Part shown: positions 35,021-43,998 of the stretch, in pieces
Numbering within the stretch: position 1 is the stretch's first letter
How the letters are laid out: the number at the start of each line of letters is the position of its first letter
Source of the DNA: an uncultured Flavobacterium sp.
GTDB taxonomy: Bacteria > Bacteroidota > Bacteroidia > Flavobacteriales > Flavobacteriaceae
Length of the DNA: 64,000 nt
NCBI RefSeq assembly: GCF_943913405.1
Contig: NZ_CALTYA010000003.1
Span: forward strand, 62,001-126,000
Direction of reading: 5' to 3'
Notes under the pieces: generated by a model
Databases searched by the model: none
Seen by the model: only the letters and a program-made list of their open reading frames with translations
Told to the model about the DNA's origin: nothing
Position numbers and translations under genes: made by a program

Positions 35021-36019
35021 ATGAATACAATCACAGCCGCAATTACAGCAGTTGGAGCTTATGTGCCAGATTTTGTGCTTTCTAATCAAGTGCTTGAAAC
35101 CCTGGTTGAAACCAATGACGAATGGATTACCTCTCGTACTGGAATCAAAGAAAGACGCTTACTAAAAGATGATTCTAAAGGAACATCTTATCTTGCCATT
35201 AAAGCTGCAGAAGATTTAATTGCTAAAAATAATATCAATCCGGCAGAAATTGATTTGGTTTTGCTCGGAACTACCACCCCAGACATGCCCGTTGCCGCAA
35301 CTGCAGTTTATGTTGCTTCACAAATTGGCGCTGTCAACGCTTTCGCCTATGATTTGCAAGCCGCATGTTCCAGCTTTTTATTCGGAATGTCAACTGCGTC
35401 AGCTTACATCGAATCAGGCAGATACAAAAAAATTTTATTGATTGGAGCAGACAAAATGTCTTCCATTATTGATTATACAGATAGAGCAACTTGCATCATC
35501 TTTGGTGACGGAGCGGGTGCGGTTTTATTTGAACCAAATTATGAAGGTCTAGGTTTTCAAGATGAGGTTTTAAGAAGCGACGGAATCGGTCGTGAATTCT
35601 TAAAAATTGAAGCCGGAGGTTCTTTGCTTCCTGCATCAAAAGAAACGGTTGAAAACAAGCAACATTATGTTTTCCAAGATGGAAAAACGGTCTTCAAATA
35701 TGCCGTTTCTGGCATGGCCGATGTCAGCGAAAAAATCATGGAACGCAACAATTTGACAAAAGAAGACGTAAATTGGTTGGTTGCACACCAAGCAAACAAA
35801 AGAATAATTGACGCTACGGCTAATAGAATGGGATTGGATGAATCCAAAGTTCTCGTAAACATTCAAAAATATGGCAATACTACTTCAGCAACATTGCCAT
35901 TGCTTCTAAACGACTTTGAGAAGCAATTCAAAAAAGGAGATAATTTAATTTTTGCCGCTTTCGGAGGTGGATTCACTTGGGGATCAATCTACATGAAATG
36001 GGCTTACGACAAACAATAA
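35021..36019 (+). CDS. fabH: 3-oxoacyl-ACP synthase III
   Basis: 332 aa. Catalytic triad C116 (in AACSS), H256 (VAHQANKRI) and N286 (GNTTSATLP). It condenses acetyl- or branched acyl-CoA with malonyl-ACP to start fatty-acid synthesis; branched primers are expected in flavobacteria but cannot be proven here. Leads a fabH-accB-accC unit (24-bp gap to accB), so the first condensing enzyme and the acetyl-CoA carboxylase biotin parts are made together. Confidence 0.97.
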   Translation: MNTITAAITAVGAYVPDFVLSNQVLETLVETNDEWITSRTGIKERRLLKDDSKGTSYLAIKAAEDLIAKNNINPAEIDLVLLGTTTPDMPVAATAVYVASQIGAVNAFAYDLQAACSSFLFGMSTASAYIESGRYKKILLIGADKMSSIIDYTDRATCIIFGDGAGAVLFEPNYEGLGFQDEVLRSDGIGREFLKIEAGGSLLPASKETVENKQHYVFQDGKTVFKYAVSGMADVSEKIMERNNLTKEDVNWLVAHQANKRIIDATANRMGLDESKVLVNIQKYGNTTSATLPLLLNDFEKQFKKGDNLIFAAFGGGFTWGSIYMKWAYDKQ

Positions 36020-36043
36020 AACTAAAACCTAAATTCGAATATC

Positions 36044-36529
36044 ATGGATATTAGAGAAATTCAAAATTTAATTAAATTTGTAGCAAAATCAGGGGCTACC
36101 GAAGTGAAATTGGAGATGGATGATATCAAAATCACTATCAAAACAACTGATGGAGGTTCTTCTGAAACTACAACTTACATCCAGCAAGCGCCAGTTAGCC
36201 AAGCTTTACCACAAGCTGCGGCGCCACAGCCAACGGCTCCGTCTGCGCCAATAGCAACTGAAGCTCCAGCAGCGGATGACAATGCAAAATACATTACAAT
36301 TAAGTCGCCAATTATCGGAACTTTATATAGAAAACCATCTCCAGATAAAGCGCCATTCGTAGAAGTTGGAACTACAATTTCAAAAGGAGACGTAGTTTGT
36401 GTTATCGAAGCAATGAAACTTTTCAACGAAATCGAAGCTGAAATTTCAGGTAAAATCGTAAAAGTTTTAGTTGACGATTCTTCACCAGTTGAATTCGACC
36501 AACCTTTATTCTTAGTTGATCCATCTTAA
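36044..36529 (+). CDS. accB: Biotin carboxyl carrier protein of acetyl-CoA carboxylase
   Basis: 161 aa. N-terminal helical region, an Ala/Pro/Gln-rich flexible linker (~48-85) and the C-terminal biotinyl domain (~88-160) with the biotinylation site EAMK, Lys125. It carries the carboxyl group between AccC and the carboxyltransferase. Confidence 0.97.
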   Translation: MDIREIQNLIKFVAKSGATEVKLEMDDIKITIKTTDGGSSETTTYIQQAPVSQALPQAAAPQPTAPSAPIATEAPAADDNAKYITIKSPIIGTLYRKPSPDKAPFVEVGTTISKGDVVCVIEAMKLFNEIEAEISGKIVKVLVDDSSPVEFDQPLFLVDPS

Positions 36530-36539
36530 TTATAGATCG

Positions 36540-36593
36540 TTAGATTGTTAGATTTTTAGAGCTATCGAAGTATCTAAAAATCGAATCATCAAA
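36540..36593. repeat. Imperfect hairpin between accB and accC
   Basis: Arms 36540-36560 and 36573-36593 pair at 17 of 21 positions; the ten pairs next to the 12-nt loop are perfect. The rest of the 98-bp gap is made of short TTAGATT/CTAATTA-type repeats. It resembles AT-rich palindromic spacer repeats seen elsewhere in the window (56273-56382). It has no T run, so it is not an obvious terminator. Confidence 0.55.
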
Positions 36594-36627
36594 TTATCGA
36601 ATTGTCTAATTATCTAATTAAAGCAAG

Positions 36628-37974
36628 ATGTTTAAAAAAATATTAATCGCAAACAGAGGAGAAATCGCACTTCGCGTGATCAGAACCTGTAGAGAAATGG
36701 GTATCAAAACTGTAGCTGTTTATTCAACTGCAGACGCTGAAAGCTTGCACGTTCGCTTCGCAGATGAAGCAGTTTGCATTGGCCCGCCACCAAGTAACTT
36801 GTCTTACTTGAAAATGTCAAATATCATTGCGGCTGCAGAAATTACAAATGCAGATGCAATCCACCCAGGATATGGCTTCCTTTCTGAAAACGCAAAATTT
36901 TCAAAAATCTGTCAAGAACACGGTATTAAGTTCATCGGAGCTTCGCCAGAAATGATTGACAGAATGGGGGATAAAGCTTCTGCAAAAGCTACAATGAAAG
37001 CAGCAGGAGTTCCAACAATTCCAGGTTCAGAGGGTCTATTAGAATCGTATGAACAAACTAAAAAACTAGCTAAAGAATTCGGTTATCCAGTAATGCTGAA
37101 AGCAACTGCTGGTGGAGGTGGAAAAGGAATGAGAGCCGTTTGGAAAGAAGAAGAGCTTTTAAAAGCTTGGGAAAGTGCTCGTCAAGAAGCAGCTGCATCT
37201 TTCGGAAACGACGGAATGTACCTTGAAAAATTGATTGAAGAGCCACGTCACATCGAAATCCAAGTGGTTGGAGATGCTTACGGAAAAGCCTGCCACCTTT
37301 CTGAAAGAGACTGTTCTGTTCAAAGACGTCACCAAAAATTAACTGAAGAAACGCCTTCTCCGTTCATGACAGACGATTTACGTTTGAAAATGGGAGAAGC
37401 TGCAGTGAAAGCTGCAGAATTTATCAAATATGAAGGTGCTGGAACCGTAGAATTCTTGGTGGACAAACACAGAAATTTCTACTTCATGGAAATGAACACT
37501 CGTATCCAAGTAGAGCACCCAATTACCGAGCAAGTTATTGATTATGACTTGATTCGCGAGCAAATTTTAGTAGCTGCAGGTGTGCCAATTTCAGGTAAAA
37601 ATTACTTGCCACAATTGCACGCAATTGAATGCAGAATCAACGCCGAAGATCCTTATAACGATTTTCGTCCGTCACCAGGAAAAATCACTACGTTGCACAC
37701 TCCAGGAGGTCACGGAGTTCGTTTAGATACGCACGTTTATTCTGGTTACACGATTCCGCCAAATTACGATTCAATGATTGCGAAGTTGATAACGACTGCG
37801 CAAACTCGTGAAGAAGCAATCAACAAAATGAAACGTGCTTTGGATGAATTCGTAATCGAAGGTGTGAAAACCACGATTCCATTCCACAGACAATTGATGG
37901 ATGATCCGGCTTATGTGGCTGGAGATTATACCACAAAATTCATGGAAAGTTTCAAAATGAACGATCCTAAATAA
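36628..37974 (+). CDS. accC: Acetyl-CoA carboxylase biotin carboxylase subunit
   Basis: 448 aa. N-terminal domain MFKKILIANRGEIALRVIR; ATP-grasp domain with the glycine loop ATAGGGGKGMR and the MEMNTRIQVEHP motif; biotin carboxylase C domain. It carboxylates the biotin on AccB with bicarbonate and ATP. Separated from accB by a 98-bp spacer that holds a hairpin. Confidence 0.98.
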   Translation: MFKKILIANRGEIALRVIRTCREMGIKTVAVYSTADAESLHVRFADEAVCIGPPPSNLSYLKMSNIIAAAEITNADAIHPGYGFLSENAKFSKICQEHGIKFIGASPEMIDRMGDKASAKATMKAAGVPTIPGSEGLLESYEQTKKLAKEFGYPVMLKATAGGGGKGMRAVWKEEELLKAWESARQEAAASFGNDGMYLEKLIEEPRHIEIQVVGDAYGKACHLSERDCSVQRRHQKLTEETPSPFMTDDLRLKMGEAAVKAAEFIKYEGAGTVEFLVDKHRNFYFMEMNTRIQVEHPITEQVIDYDLIREQILVAAGVPISGKNYLPQLHAIECRINAEDPYNDFRPSPGKITTLHTPGGHGVRLDTHVYSGYTIPPNYDSMIAKLITTAQTREEAINKMKRALDEFVIEGVKTTIPFHRQLMDDPAYVAGDYTTKFMESFKMNDPK

Positions 37975-37978
37975 ATAG

Positions 37979-38009
37979 AAAATCCCAATCGAAAGGTTGG
38001 GATTTTTTG
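37979..38009 (+). terminator. Terminator after accC
   Basis: AAAATCCCAA / TTGGGATTTT stem with a short loop and T run, just after the accC stop. Confidence 0.9.
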
Positions 38010-38183
38010 TTTCAAAATAAATTCCAATTGAAATAAAATTCTAAATTCCATCCATAAAAACAGAAAATATCGGAAATTTGCTTCTTATTGAAACATATAA
38101 AAAGTAGCCTTGAATTCACTGATTTTTTAAAATTGAATAAATTTAATTCGTGAATTCGTAGCCAAAAAATACAATACATTTCT

Positions 38184-39389
38184 ATGGAATTCAGATTCAT
38201 CAACAGGTTCAACACGCGACCAAAATTAAAAGGCTACAAGCACGCAAAGCAATCCTATTTAAACAGAATTCGTTGGGCGGTTTCCTTGTTTTATTTTGCC
38301 ATGGGATTGTGTTCTGCAACTTGGGCCAGCCGAATTCCAGATTTGAAAACCACGCTTCATTTGAGCGATGGAGATCTAGGAACAATCTTGTTTGCCATTC
38401 CGTTTGGACAGTTATTTGCAATGCCTTTCGCAGGAAAAGTGGTCACGAGATTTGGGAGCCATAGAATTTTATTGATTTGCCTGACTTTGTATGCATTTTT
38501 TATGACTACAATTGGCTTGGCAACAGATCCTTGGCAATTAGCTGTTGCGCTTTTTATCTTCGGAGTTTTTGGAAACATGAGTAATATCGCGGTAAATACA
38601 CAAGGCGTTTACACTGAAAATCTTTTCAAAAAAAACATCATGTCATCGTTTCACGGTGCTTGGAGTTCGGCAGGATTTACGGGCGCATTTATCGGTTTGG
38701 GAATGCTCGCTCTTAATATTTCGCCTTACATTCATTTTATTATCACTTTTGGAATCGTTATCATTTTGATGCTTTTAAATTTCAAATTTTTGATCAAAGC
38801 AAAAGAGAAAAAATCTGTAGAAAAAAAGAAATTTTTCGCCAAGCCTGACAGTGCTTTGATCTGGCTCGGCGTAGTCGGATTCTGTTGCATGGCTAGCGAA
38901 GGCGTAATGTTTGACTGGAGTGGCGTGTATTTTAAAGACGTTATTAAAGCGCCAGGAACATTAGTAAACATAGGTTACACCTCTTTTATGGTCATGATGG
39001 CTTCCGGAAGATTTTTAGGCGATCGATTCATCTTTAAATTCGGACGAAAAAGAGTACTTCAAATTAGCGGGCTGATGATTTCCATTGGATTATTTACGGC
39101 TGTTTTCTTGCCTTATTTGATTCCGTCGACTTTGGCATTTATGCTGGTCGGATTGGGGGTTTCTACAGTGGTTCCGACAGTTTACAGCGTTGCTGGAAAA
39201 AATACTACGGTTTCTGCAGGTGAAGCTTTGACGATAGTTTCCAGCGTAAGTTTCCTCGGATTTTTAATGGGACCGCCGGTTATAGGATATATTGCAGAAG
39301 CTTTCGGATTGCAATTTTCGTTTGCTTTCATCGGCGTTTTCGGCGTTTTGATTGCAATAATGGTTAGCAGAATTAAAGCGATAGAATAG
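38184..39389 (+). CDS. Major facilitator superfamily transporter
   Basis: 401 aa, twelve hydrophobic segments. The loop after helix 2 has GKVVTRFGSHRI, the MFS signature. The start region LYFAMGLCSATWASRIPDLK resembles the YbjJ-like MFS group. The first ~28 residues are basic and cytoplasmic (MEFRFINRFNTRPKLKG), so a shorter start is possible but no better ATG is near. Substrate unknown. A 95-bp gap separates it from the aldo/keto reductase; co-transcription is possible. Confidence 0.9.
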   Translation: MEFRFINRFNTRPKLKGYKHAKQSYLNRIRWAVSLFYFAMGLCSATWASRIPDLKTTLHLSDGDLGTILFAIPFGQLFAMPFAGKVVTRFGSHRILLICLTLYAFFMTTIGLATDPWQLAVALFIFGVFGNMSNIAVNTQGVYTENLFKKNIMSSFHGAWSSAGFTGAFIGLGMLALNISPYIHFIITFGIVIILMLLNFKFLIKAKEKKSVEKKKFFAKPDSALIWLGVVGFCCMASEGVMFDWSGVYFKDVIKAPGTLVNIGYTSFMVMMASGRFLGDRFIFKFGRKRVLQISGLMISIGLFTAVFLPYLIPSTLAFMLVGLGVSTVVPTVYSVAGKNTTVSAGEALTIVSSVSFLGFLMGPPVIGYIAEAFGLQFSFAFIGVFGVLIAIMVSRIKAIE

Positions 39390-39483
39390 AAAAATAACCG
39401 CAGATTCGCAGATTTTTAGGAGTAAGAAAAAATGTGCAAATCTGCTGTATAACATAAAAAAACACAACTAAAATATATAAATA

Positions 39484-40479
39484 ATGGAATACAGAAAAAT
39501 AGGAAATTCAGATTTAGAATTGTCAGTAATTACTTTTGGAGCATGGGCTGCAGGTGGCTGGATGTGGGGTTCTACAGATAGAAATGATGCCATAAAAGCC
39601 ATTCAAGCTTCTTATGACGAAGGCGTAACTTCAATAGACACGGCCCCGATTTATGGTCAAGGCGACAGCGAAGAAATTGTAGGTGAAGCTTTGCAAGGAA
39701 TTTCTCGCGATAAAGTGCAGATTATTACAAAATACGGAATGCGCTGGGATTTAGCCAAAGGCGATTTTGCTATGAAGTCTAAAGACAACAACGGTAAAGA
39801 TATCGATGTTTACAAATATGCAGGAAAGGAAAGCATCATCAAGGAAGTGGAAGACAGCTTGAAAAGATTAAAAACAGATTATATCGATTTATATCAAATT
39901 CACTGGCCAGAATCCACGACTCCAATTCAGGAAACAATGGAAACCGTTGCGCAATTAATCAAAGAAGGAAAAGTGCGTTATGCCGGAGTCTGCAATTACA
40001 ATGTTGACCAAATGAAAGAAGCAGATAAATATGTAAATCTAGTTTCAAACCAAGTTCCGTATAGTATGGTTAAAAGGGAAATCGAGGCTAATGTAGTTCC
40101 GTTTTCTTTGGAAAATAATAAATCGATTATCGCTTACAGTCCGTTAGAAAGAGGTTTGCTTACAGGAAAAATGAAACCTGGCTATACGTTTTCAGAGGGC
40201 GACCACCGTGCAAATTTATATTTCTATAAAGATGAAAACTTAAAAAGAACAGCTACCTTTTTAGAGAAAATAAAACCTTTGGCAGATGATAAAAATGCTT
40301 CGCTATCACAACTCGTTTTGCGTTGGACAATTGAACAGCCAGGAATCACAATTGCTTTGGCAGGAGCTAGAAATGCAGAACAATCTATCCAAAATGCAAA
40401 AGCTGTAAATGTAAAATTAAGCCGTGAGGAAATCGATTTTATAAGTTCGGAGTTAAATAAATTAGAACTGGTTAAGTAA
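39484..40479 (+). CDS. Aldo/keto reductase
   Basis: 331 aa, (beta/alpha)8 barrel. Catalytic tetrad visible: Asp and Tyr in SIDTAPIYGQG, Lys in IITKYGM, His in YQIHWPE. NADPH-binding C-terminal part with LSQLVLRWTIEQPGITIALAGARNAEQ. A cytoplasmic carbonyl reductase or dehydrogenase of the YdhF/YhdN-like type; the substrate cannot be told. Confidence 0.94.
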   Translation: MEYRKIGNSDLELSVITFGAWAAGGWMWGSTDRNDAIKAIQASYDEGVTSIDTAPIYGQGDSEEIVGEALQGISRDKVQIITKYGMRWDLAKGDFAMKSKDNNGKDIDVYKYAGKESIIKEVEDSLKRLKTDYIDLYQIHWPESTTPIQETMETVAQLIKEGKVRYAGVCNYNVDQMKEADKYVNLVSNQVPYSMVKREIEANVVPFSLENNKSIIAYSPLERGLLTGKMKPGYTFSEGDHRANLYFYKDENLKRTATFLEKIKPLADDKNASLSQLVLRWTIEQPGITIALAGARNAEQSIQNAKAVNVKLSREEIDFISSELNKLELVK

Positions 40480-40502
40480 TCTTTCAAAGATTTAGATTTG
40501 TA

Positions 40503-40541
40503 TAAAAAAAGGCTCTGTGATTGAAACAGAGCCTTTTTTAT
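40503..40541. terminator. Bidirectional terminator
   Basis: AAAAAAGGCTCTGT / ACAGAGCCTTTTTT 14-bp arms around a 7-nt loop, between convergent aldo/keto reductase (+) and peptidase (-) genes. Confidence 0.93.
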
Positions 40542-40554
40542 TAGTAAATATATA

Positions 40555-42471
40555 CTATGATTTTATAAATTTCATCTGTTTCACGCCAGAATCTGTAAAA
40601 ATCTTGATGAAATTTACGCCTGTCGGAAGTGCTGAAATGTCCCAAGTAGTTTCAGTTGCAGCTTCTTTAATAACCTGACCTAAAGCATTGTAAAAAACAG
40701 CTTTTTCCATAGAAACGCCATTTGATAATTCTAAATGCAATGTCTGTGAAGCTGGATTTGGATATAATTTTACGGCAGAAGCCAATTCAAAATTTTCTGT
40801 TCCCAAAGCAGCTGTGCTATTTCTAGAAATAATATCAGATTTTGGATTGAAGGCAATGCTAGTAACTACGAAGGGAACATTTTTTATAAAAACTTGTCCG
40901 TTTGAAGTATTGTCTAAAATAATATCAGCTTGCTGACCGCCTGCTCCAAAAACTCGAACAGGAAGAGGCATTTCGAAAAAGCTTACGGTATTTGTAGAAC
41001 GCGTTTGATTTACTGTAAATCTTGCCAATCCAGCGCCCCAGTTTTGAGCAGTAATCGTATAAGTCGGATAACCTTGGCCATAAACCCAGTCATTGAAAAA
41101 TTCTGTCAAATTCATTCCTGACGCCGCAGCTAAATGTGCTTTTAGATTTTCTGTAGTTGCATATCCATAAGCTAAATTTGGATCAGCTAAATAGTTTTTT
41201 ATGCCTTGAAAGAAAACGGCATCTCCTAATTTAAAGCGCAACATGTTGGCAACCATTGCTCCTTTATTGTAAGAAAGTCTTCCGCTGAAAATTCTGTCTG
41301 AATTTTGAGCTTCTGTATCTGTTAAGTAAACTGCGCCGTTTGGCAAGGCGGTAATATCGCTGACAAGGCTGTTTTTCCAAGCGATGAAATCGTCTTCGCC
41401 ATCCAGATGTTCTACAACCAATCCTGATAAGTAAGTCGCAAAACCTTCATTAAGCCAAATATCATTCCAGCTTCCGCAAGTTATTTTGTCTCCAAACCAT
41501 TGGTGTCCAAGTTCGTGAGCAATTAAATTTCTGTCAAAACCGCCCATGAAAGAAACGGTCGTGTGCTCCATTCCGCCACCAAAAGCACATTGTGCATGGC
41601 CATATTTTTCATTAGCAAAAGGATAAGTTTCAAACAATTGCTCGTACAAATTCATGATAGGCACAGTCGCTGCTAAATTTGTCTGGTTTGTAGCTTGATT
41701 CTCCGGATAAAGATAATTTACGATAGGAAAAGTGTGCGGTGCGGTTCCGGCTTGCTGTGTAAAAATATTGTAATTCGTAACAGCAATCGCAACTAAATAA
41801 GCAGGAATTGGGTAACCATGACGAAAGTGGGTCGTTTTTGTGCTGTTAGCCGTAACTGCGCTCAATTGCAAGCCATTCGAAACGCTTGTATATTGAGAAG
41901 GCGCTGTAATATAAACGTCAATTTTGTCAATTTTATCGTTAAGATCTTGCTTGCAAGGCCACCAATCTCTAGCGCCAAAAGGCTCTGACAAAGTATAAAG
42001 TCCTGGAGTTCCTGCATGCGTATAAGTGTTAAATCCATCGCTGTCAGATGGCGGAGCGCCGGCATAGACGATTGTCAAGGAATCTAAAACGTTTGTGTTT
42101 TGCGTCGCAGGCAAGTTAATTACCAATTCATTTGTTCCGTTTTGTGTGAAAGTTAAATTGGCGCCGCGTTGCTTTACCGAACTTACGGCCAGTTCATCAG
42201 TAAAATCAAAAGTAACCGAATTCATGTTTTGCTTTGCTTTGAAATAAGTCGTAACATCTCCAGAAATATAATAATTTGCTGGGTTTACCGTAAGTTTCAG
42301 CCTATGGTAAGTGACATCATAATTTGCCGTATTTGGATTTGTGATAACACGCATCAGTTTTGAAGCAGACTTTCTTTCAGATTCGGCAATCTGACTATTT
42401 TTGGAAGATGGATTTTGGGCAAAACCAATGCTTACCGAGAATAATGTAATAATAAAGTATAGGTTTTTCAT
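40555..42471 (-). CDS. Secreted M1-family metallopeptidase with T9SS type A signal
   Basis: 638 aa. Signal peptide ends GFAQ. The M1 aminopeptidase N-terminal domain (~50-230) is followed by the catalytic domain: exopeptidase motif GGGMEH (~300) and zinc site H319-E-L-G-H323 with E342 (NEGFATYLSG). After ~475 come ~85 beta-rich residues and a C-terminal T9SS type A sorting domain (~565-638: LYPNPASQTLHLEL, later QMKFIKS). So it is a zinc peptidase exported across the outer membrane by T9SS and attached to the surface or released. Nutrient protein degradation is the likely role. Confidence 0.95.
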   Translation of the reverse strand: MKNLYFIITLFSVSIGFAQNPSSKNSQIAESERKSASKLMRVITNPNTANYDVTYHRLKLTVNPANYYISGDVTTYFKAKQNMNSVTFDFTDELAVSSVKQRGANLTFTQNGTNELVINLPATQNTNVLDSLTIVYAGAPPSDSDGFNTYTHAGTPGLYTLSEPFGARDWWPCKQDLNDKIDKIDVYITAPSQYTSVSNGLQLSAVTANSTKTTHFRHGYPIPAYLVAIAVTNYNIFTQQAGTAPHTFPIVNYLYPENQATNQTNLAATVPIMNLYEQLFETYPFANEKYGHAQCAFGGGMEHTTVSFMGGFDRNLIAHELGHQWFGDKITCGSWNDIWLNEGFATYLSGLVVEHLDGEDDFIAWKNSLVSDITALPNGAVYLTDTEAQNSDRIFSGRLSYNKGAMVANMLRFKLGDAVFFQGIKNYLADPNLAYGYATTENLKAHLAAASGMNLTEFFNDWVYGQGYPTYTITAQNWGAGLARFTVNQTRSTNTVSFFEMPLPVRVFGAGGQQADIILDNTSNGQVFIKNVPFVVTSIAFNPKSDIISRNSTAALGTENFELASAVKLYPNPASQTLHLELSNGVSMEKAVFYNALGQVIKEAATETTWDISALPTGVNFIKIFTDSGVKQMKFIKS

Positions 42472-42576
42472 AATCGAGAAAAATTTTTCAAATGTAAGTA
42501 ATAATGTATTATCACAAATGTTAATTTATCTGAAGATTTATCACAAATTATACGATATAGTTAGTTTGTTATAACC

Positions 42577-42608
42577 TTGCGATTTTGAGTCTTTTTTCAC
42601 TAAATTTG
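42577..42608 (+). promoter_or_regulatory. Promoter of serS
   Basis: TTG (42577-42579), 21-bp spacer, TAAATTTG (42601-42608), 23 bp before the serS ATG. Confidence 0.65.
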
Positions 42609-42631
42609 CTTCCTTATAAAAACCAAGTATA

Positions 42632-43903
42632 ATGTTACAGATAGCGTTTATCAGAGAAAATCAGGAAAAAGTCCTTAAAGCTTTGGCAAAAAGAAACATG
42701 GATGCCAAATCTATTGTTGAACAAGCAGTGCAGCTCGACGAAAAAAGAAGAGCGACACAAGCTGAAATGGACAATATTTTGTCGGAATCAAACAAGCTAT
42801 CCAAAGACATTGGCGAATTGATGAAATCTGGTGAAAAGTCTAAAGCTGAAATCTTAAAGCAAAAAACCACTTCATTAAAAGAGCAAAGCAAAGAATTGGC
42901 TGAAAAATTAGAAGTTTATACAAATGAACTGACAGAACAGCTTTATCTTTTGCCAAATCTTCCAGCAGATTTAGTTCCGGAAGGAAAAACACCTGAGGAC
43001 AATTTGACGACTTTGCAAGAAGGAGAAATTCCGGTTTTGCACGAAGGCGCGCTTCCTCACTGGGAATTGGTTAAAAAATATGACATCATCGATTTCGAAT
43101 TAGGAAATAAAATCACGGGTGCAGGTTTTCCAGTTTACAAAGGAAAAGGAGCAAAATTGCAACGTGCTTTAATCACTTATTTCTTAGATAAAAATACAGA
43201 CGCAGGTTATCAAGAATACCAAGTTCCTCACTTTGTAAACGAAGCTTCAGCTTACGGAACGGGCCAATTGCCAGACAAAGAAGGGCAAATGTACCATGAT
43301 GCGACTGACAATTTATATTTAATTCCAACAGCAGAAGTTCCGGTAACGAATTTATTCCGCGACGTACTTTTACACGAAAATGAATTGCCGATTCTGGCAA
43401 CAGCTTACACGCCATGTTTCCGTAGAGAAGCAGGTTCTTATGGCGCTCACGTTCGCGGTTTGAACCGTTTGCACCAATTTGATAAAGTGGAAATCGTTCG
43501 CGTGGAACATCCTGATAAGTCATATGAAGCTTTGGAAGGAATGGTAGAACACGTTCGAGGGATTTTGAACGAATTGAAATTGCCTTACAGAATTTTACGC
43601 CTTTGCGGTGGTGACATGGGTTTTGCTTCAGCAATGACTTATGATTTCGAAGTATTTTCTACGGCGCAAGATCGTTGGCTGGAAATCAGTTCAGTTTCAA
43701 ATTTCGAAACATTCCAATCTCATAGATTGAAATTGCGTTTCAAAGACAAAGATGGGAAAAGTCAATTGGCACACACCTTAAACGGAAGTTCCTTGGCATT
43801 GCCACGCGTTTTGGCCGGAATTCTTGAAAATTACCAAACTCCGGAAGGAATTGTAATTCCAGAAGTTTTGCGCAAGTATACAGGATTTGATATTATAAAT
43901 TAA
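42632..43903 (+). CDS. serS: Serine--tRNA ligase
   Basis: 423 aa. N-terminal tRNA-binding coiled coil (~30-105), then the class II catalytic core: motif 2 FRREAGSYGAHVRGLNRLHQF and motif 3 NGSSLALPRVLAGILEN, both read in part, with TAEVPVTN binding serine. It charges tRNA-Ser in the cytoplasm. Full length and intact. Confidence 0.98.
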   Translation: MLQIAFIRENQEKVLKALAKRNMDAKSIVEQAVQLDEKRRATQAEMDNILSESNKLSKDIGELMKSGEKSKAEILKQKTTSLKEQSKELAEKLEVYTNELTEQLYLLPNLPADLVPEGKTPEDNLTTLQEGEIPVLHEGALPHWELVKKYDIIDFELGNKITGAGFPVYKGKGAKLQRALITYFLDKNTDAGYQEYQVPHFVNEASAYGTGQLPDKEGQMYHDATDNLYLIPTAEVPVTNLFRDVLLHENELPILATAYTPCFRREAGSYGAHVRGLNRLHQFDKVEIVRVEHPDKSYEALEGMVEHVRGILNELKLPYRILRLCGGDMGFASAMTYDFEVFSTAQDRWLEISSVSNFETFQSHRLKLRFKDKDGKSQLAHTLNGSSLALPRVLAGILENYQTPEGIVIPEVLRKYTGFDIIN

Positions 43904-43918
43904 GGAACAATTAACCAA

Positions 43919-43996
43919 TAGTTTAATGTAGCAATGTACTAATTCAGCACGAAAATTGTTATATTAGTACATTGTTATCTCCTTGACATTAAACTA
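43919..43996. repeat. Nested two-arm inverted repeat before the TPR gene
   Basis: Outer arms 43919-43929 and 43986-43996 (TAGTTTAATGT / ACATTAAACTA, 11 bp perfect) enclose inner arms 43932-43943 and 43963-43974 (CAATGTACTAAT / ATTAGTACATTG, 12 bp perfect). The left gap is 2 nt and the right gap 11 nt, so one strand bulges TTATCTCCTTG. It fills nearly the whole serS-TPR gap and ends 2 bp before the next ATG. No T run follows. Confidence 0.75.
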
Positions 43997-43998
43997 AA

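Noticed and set aside
36628..37974. Pyruvate carboxylase or propionyl-CoA carboxylase subunit.
   Set aside because: 448 aa with no fused biotinyl or carboxyltransferase domain, and accB directly upstream with fabH, fit acetyl-CoA carboxylase.
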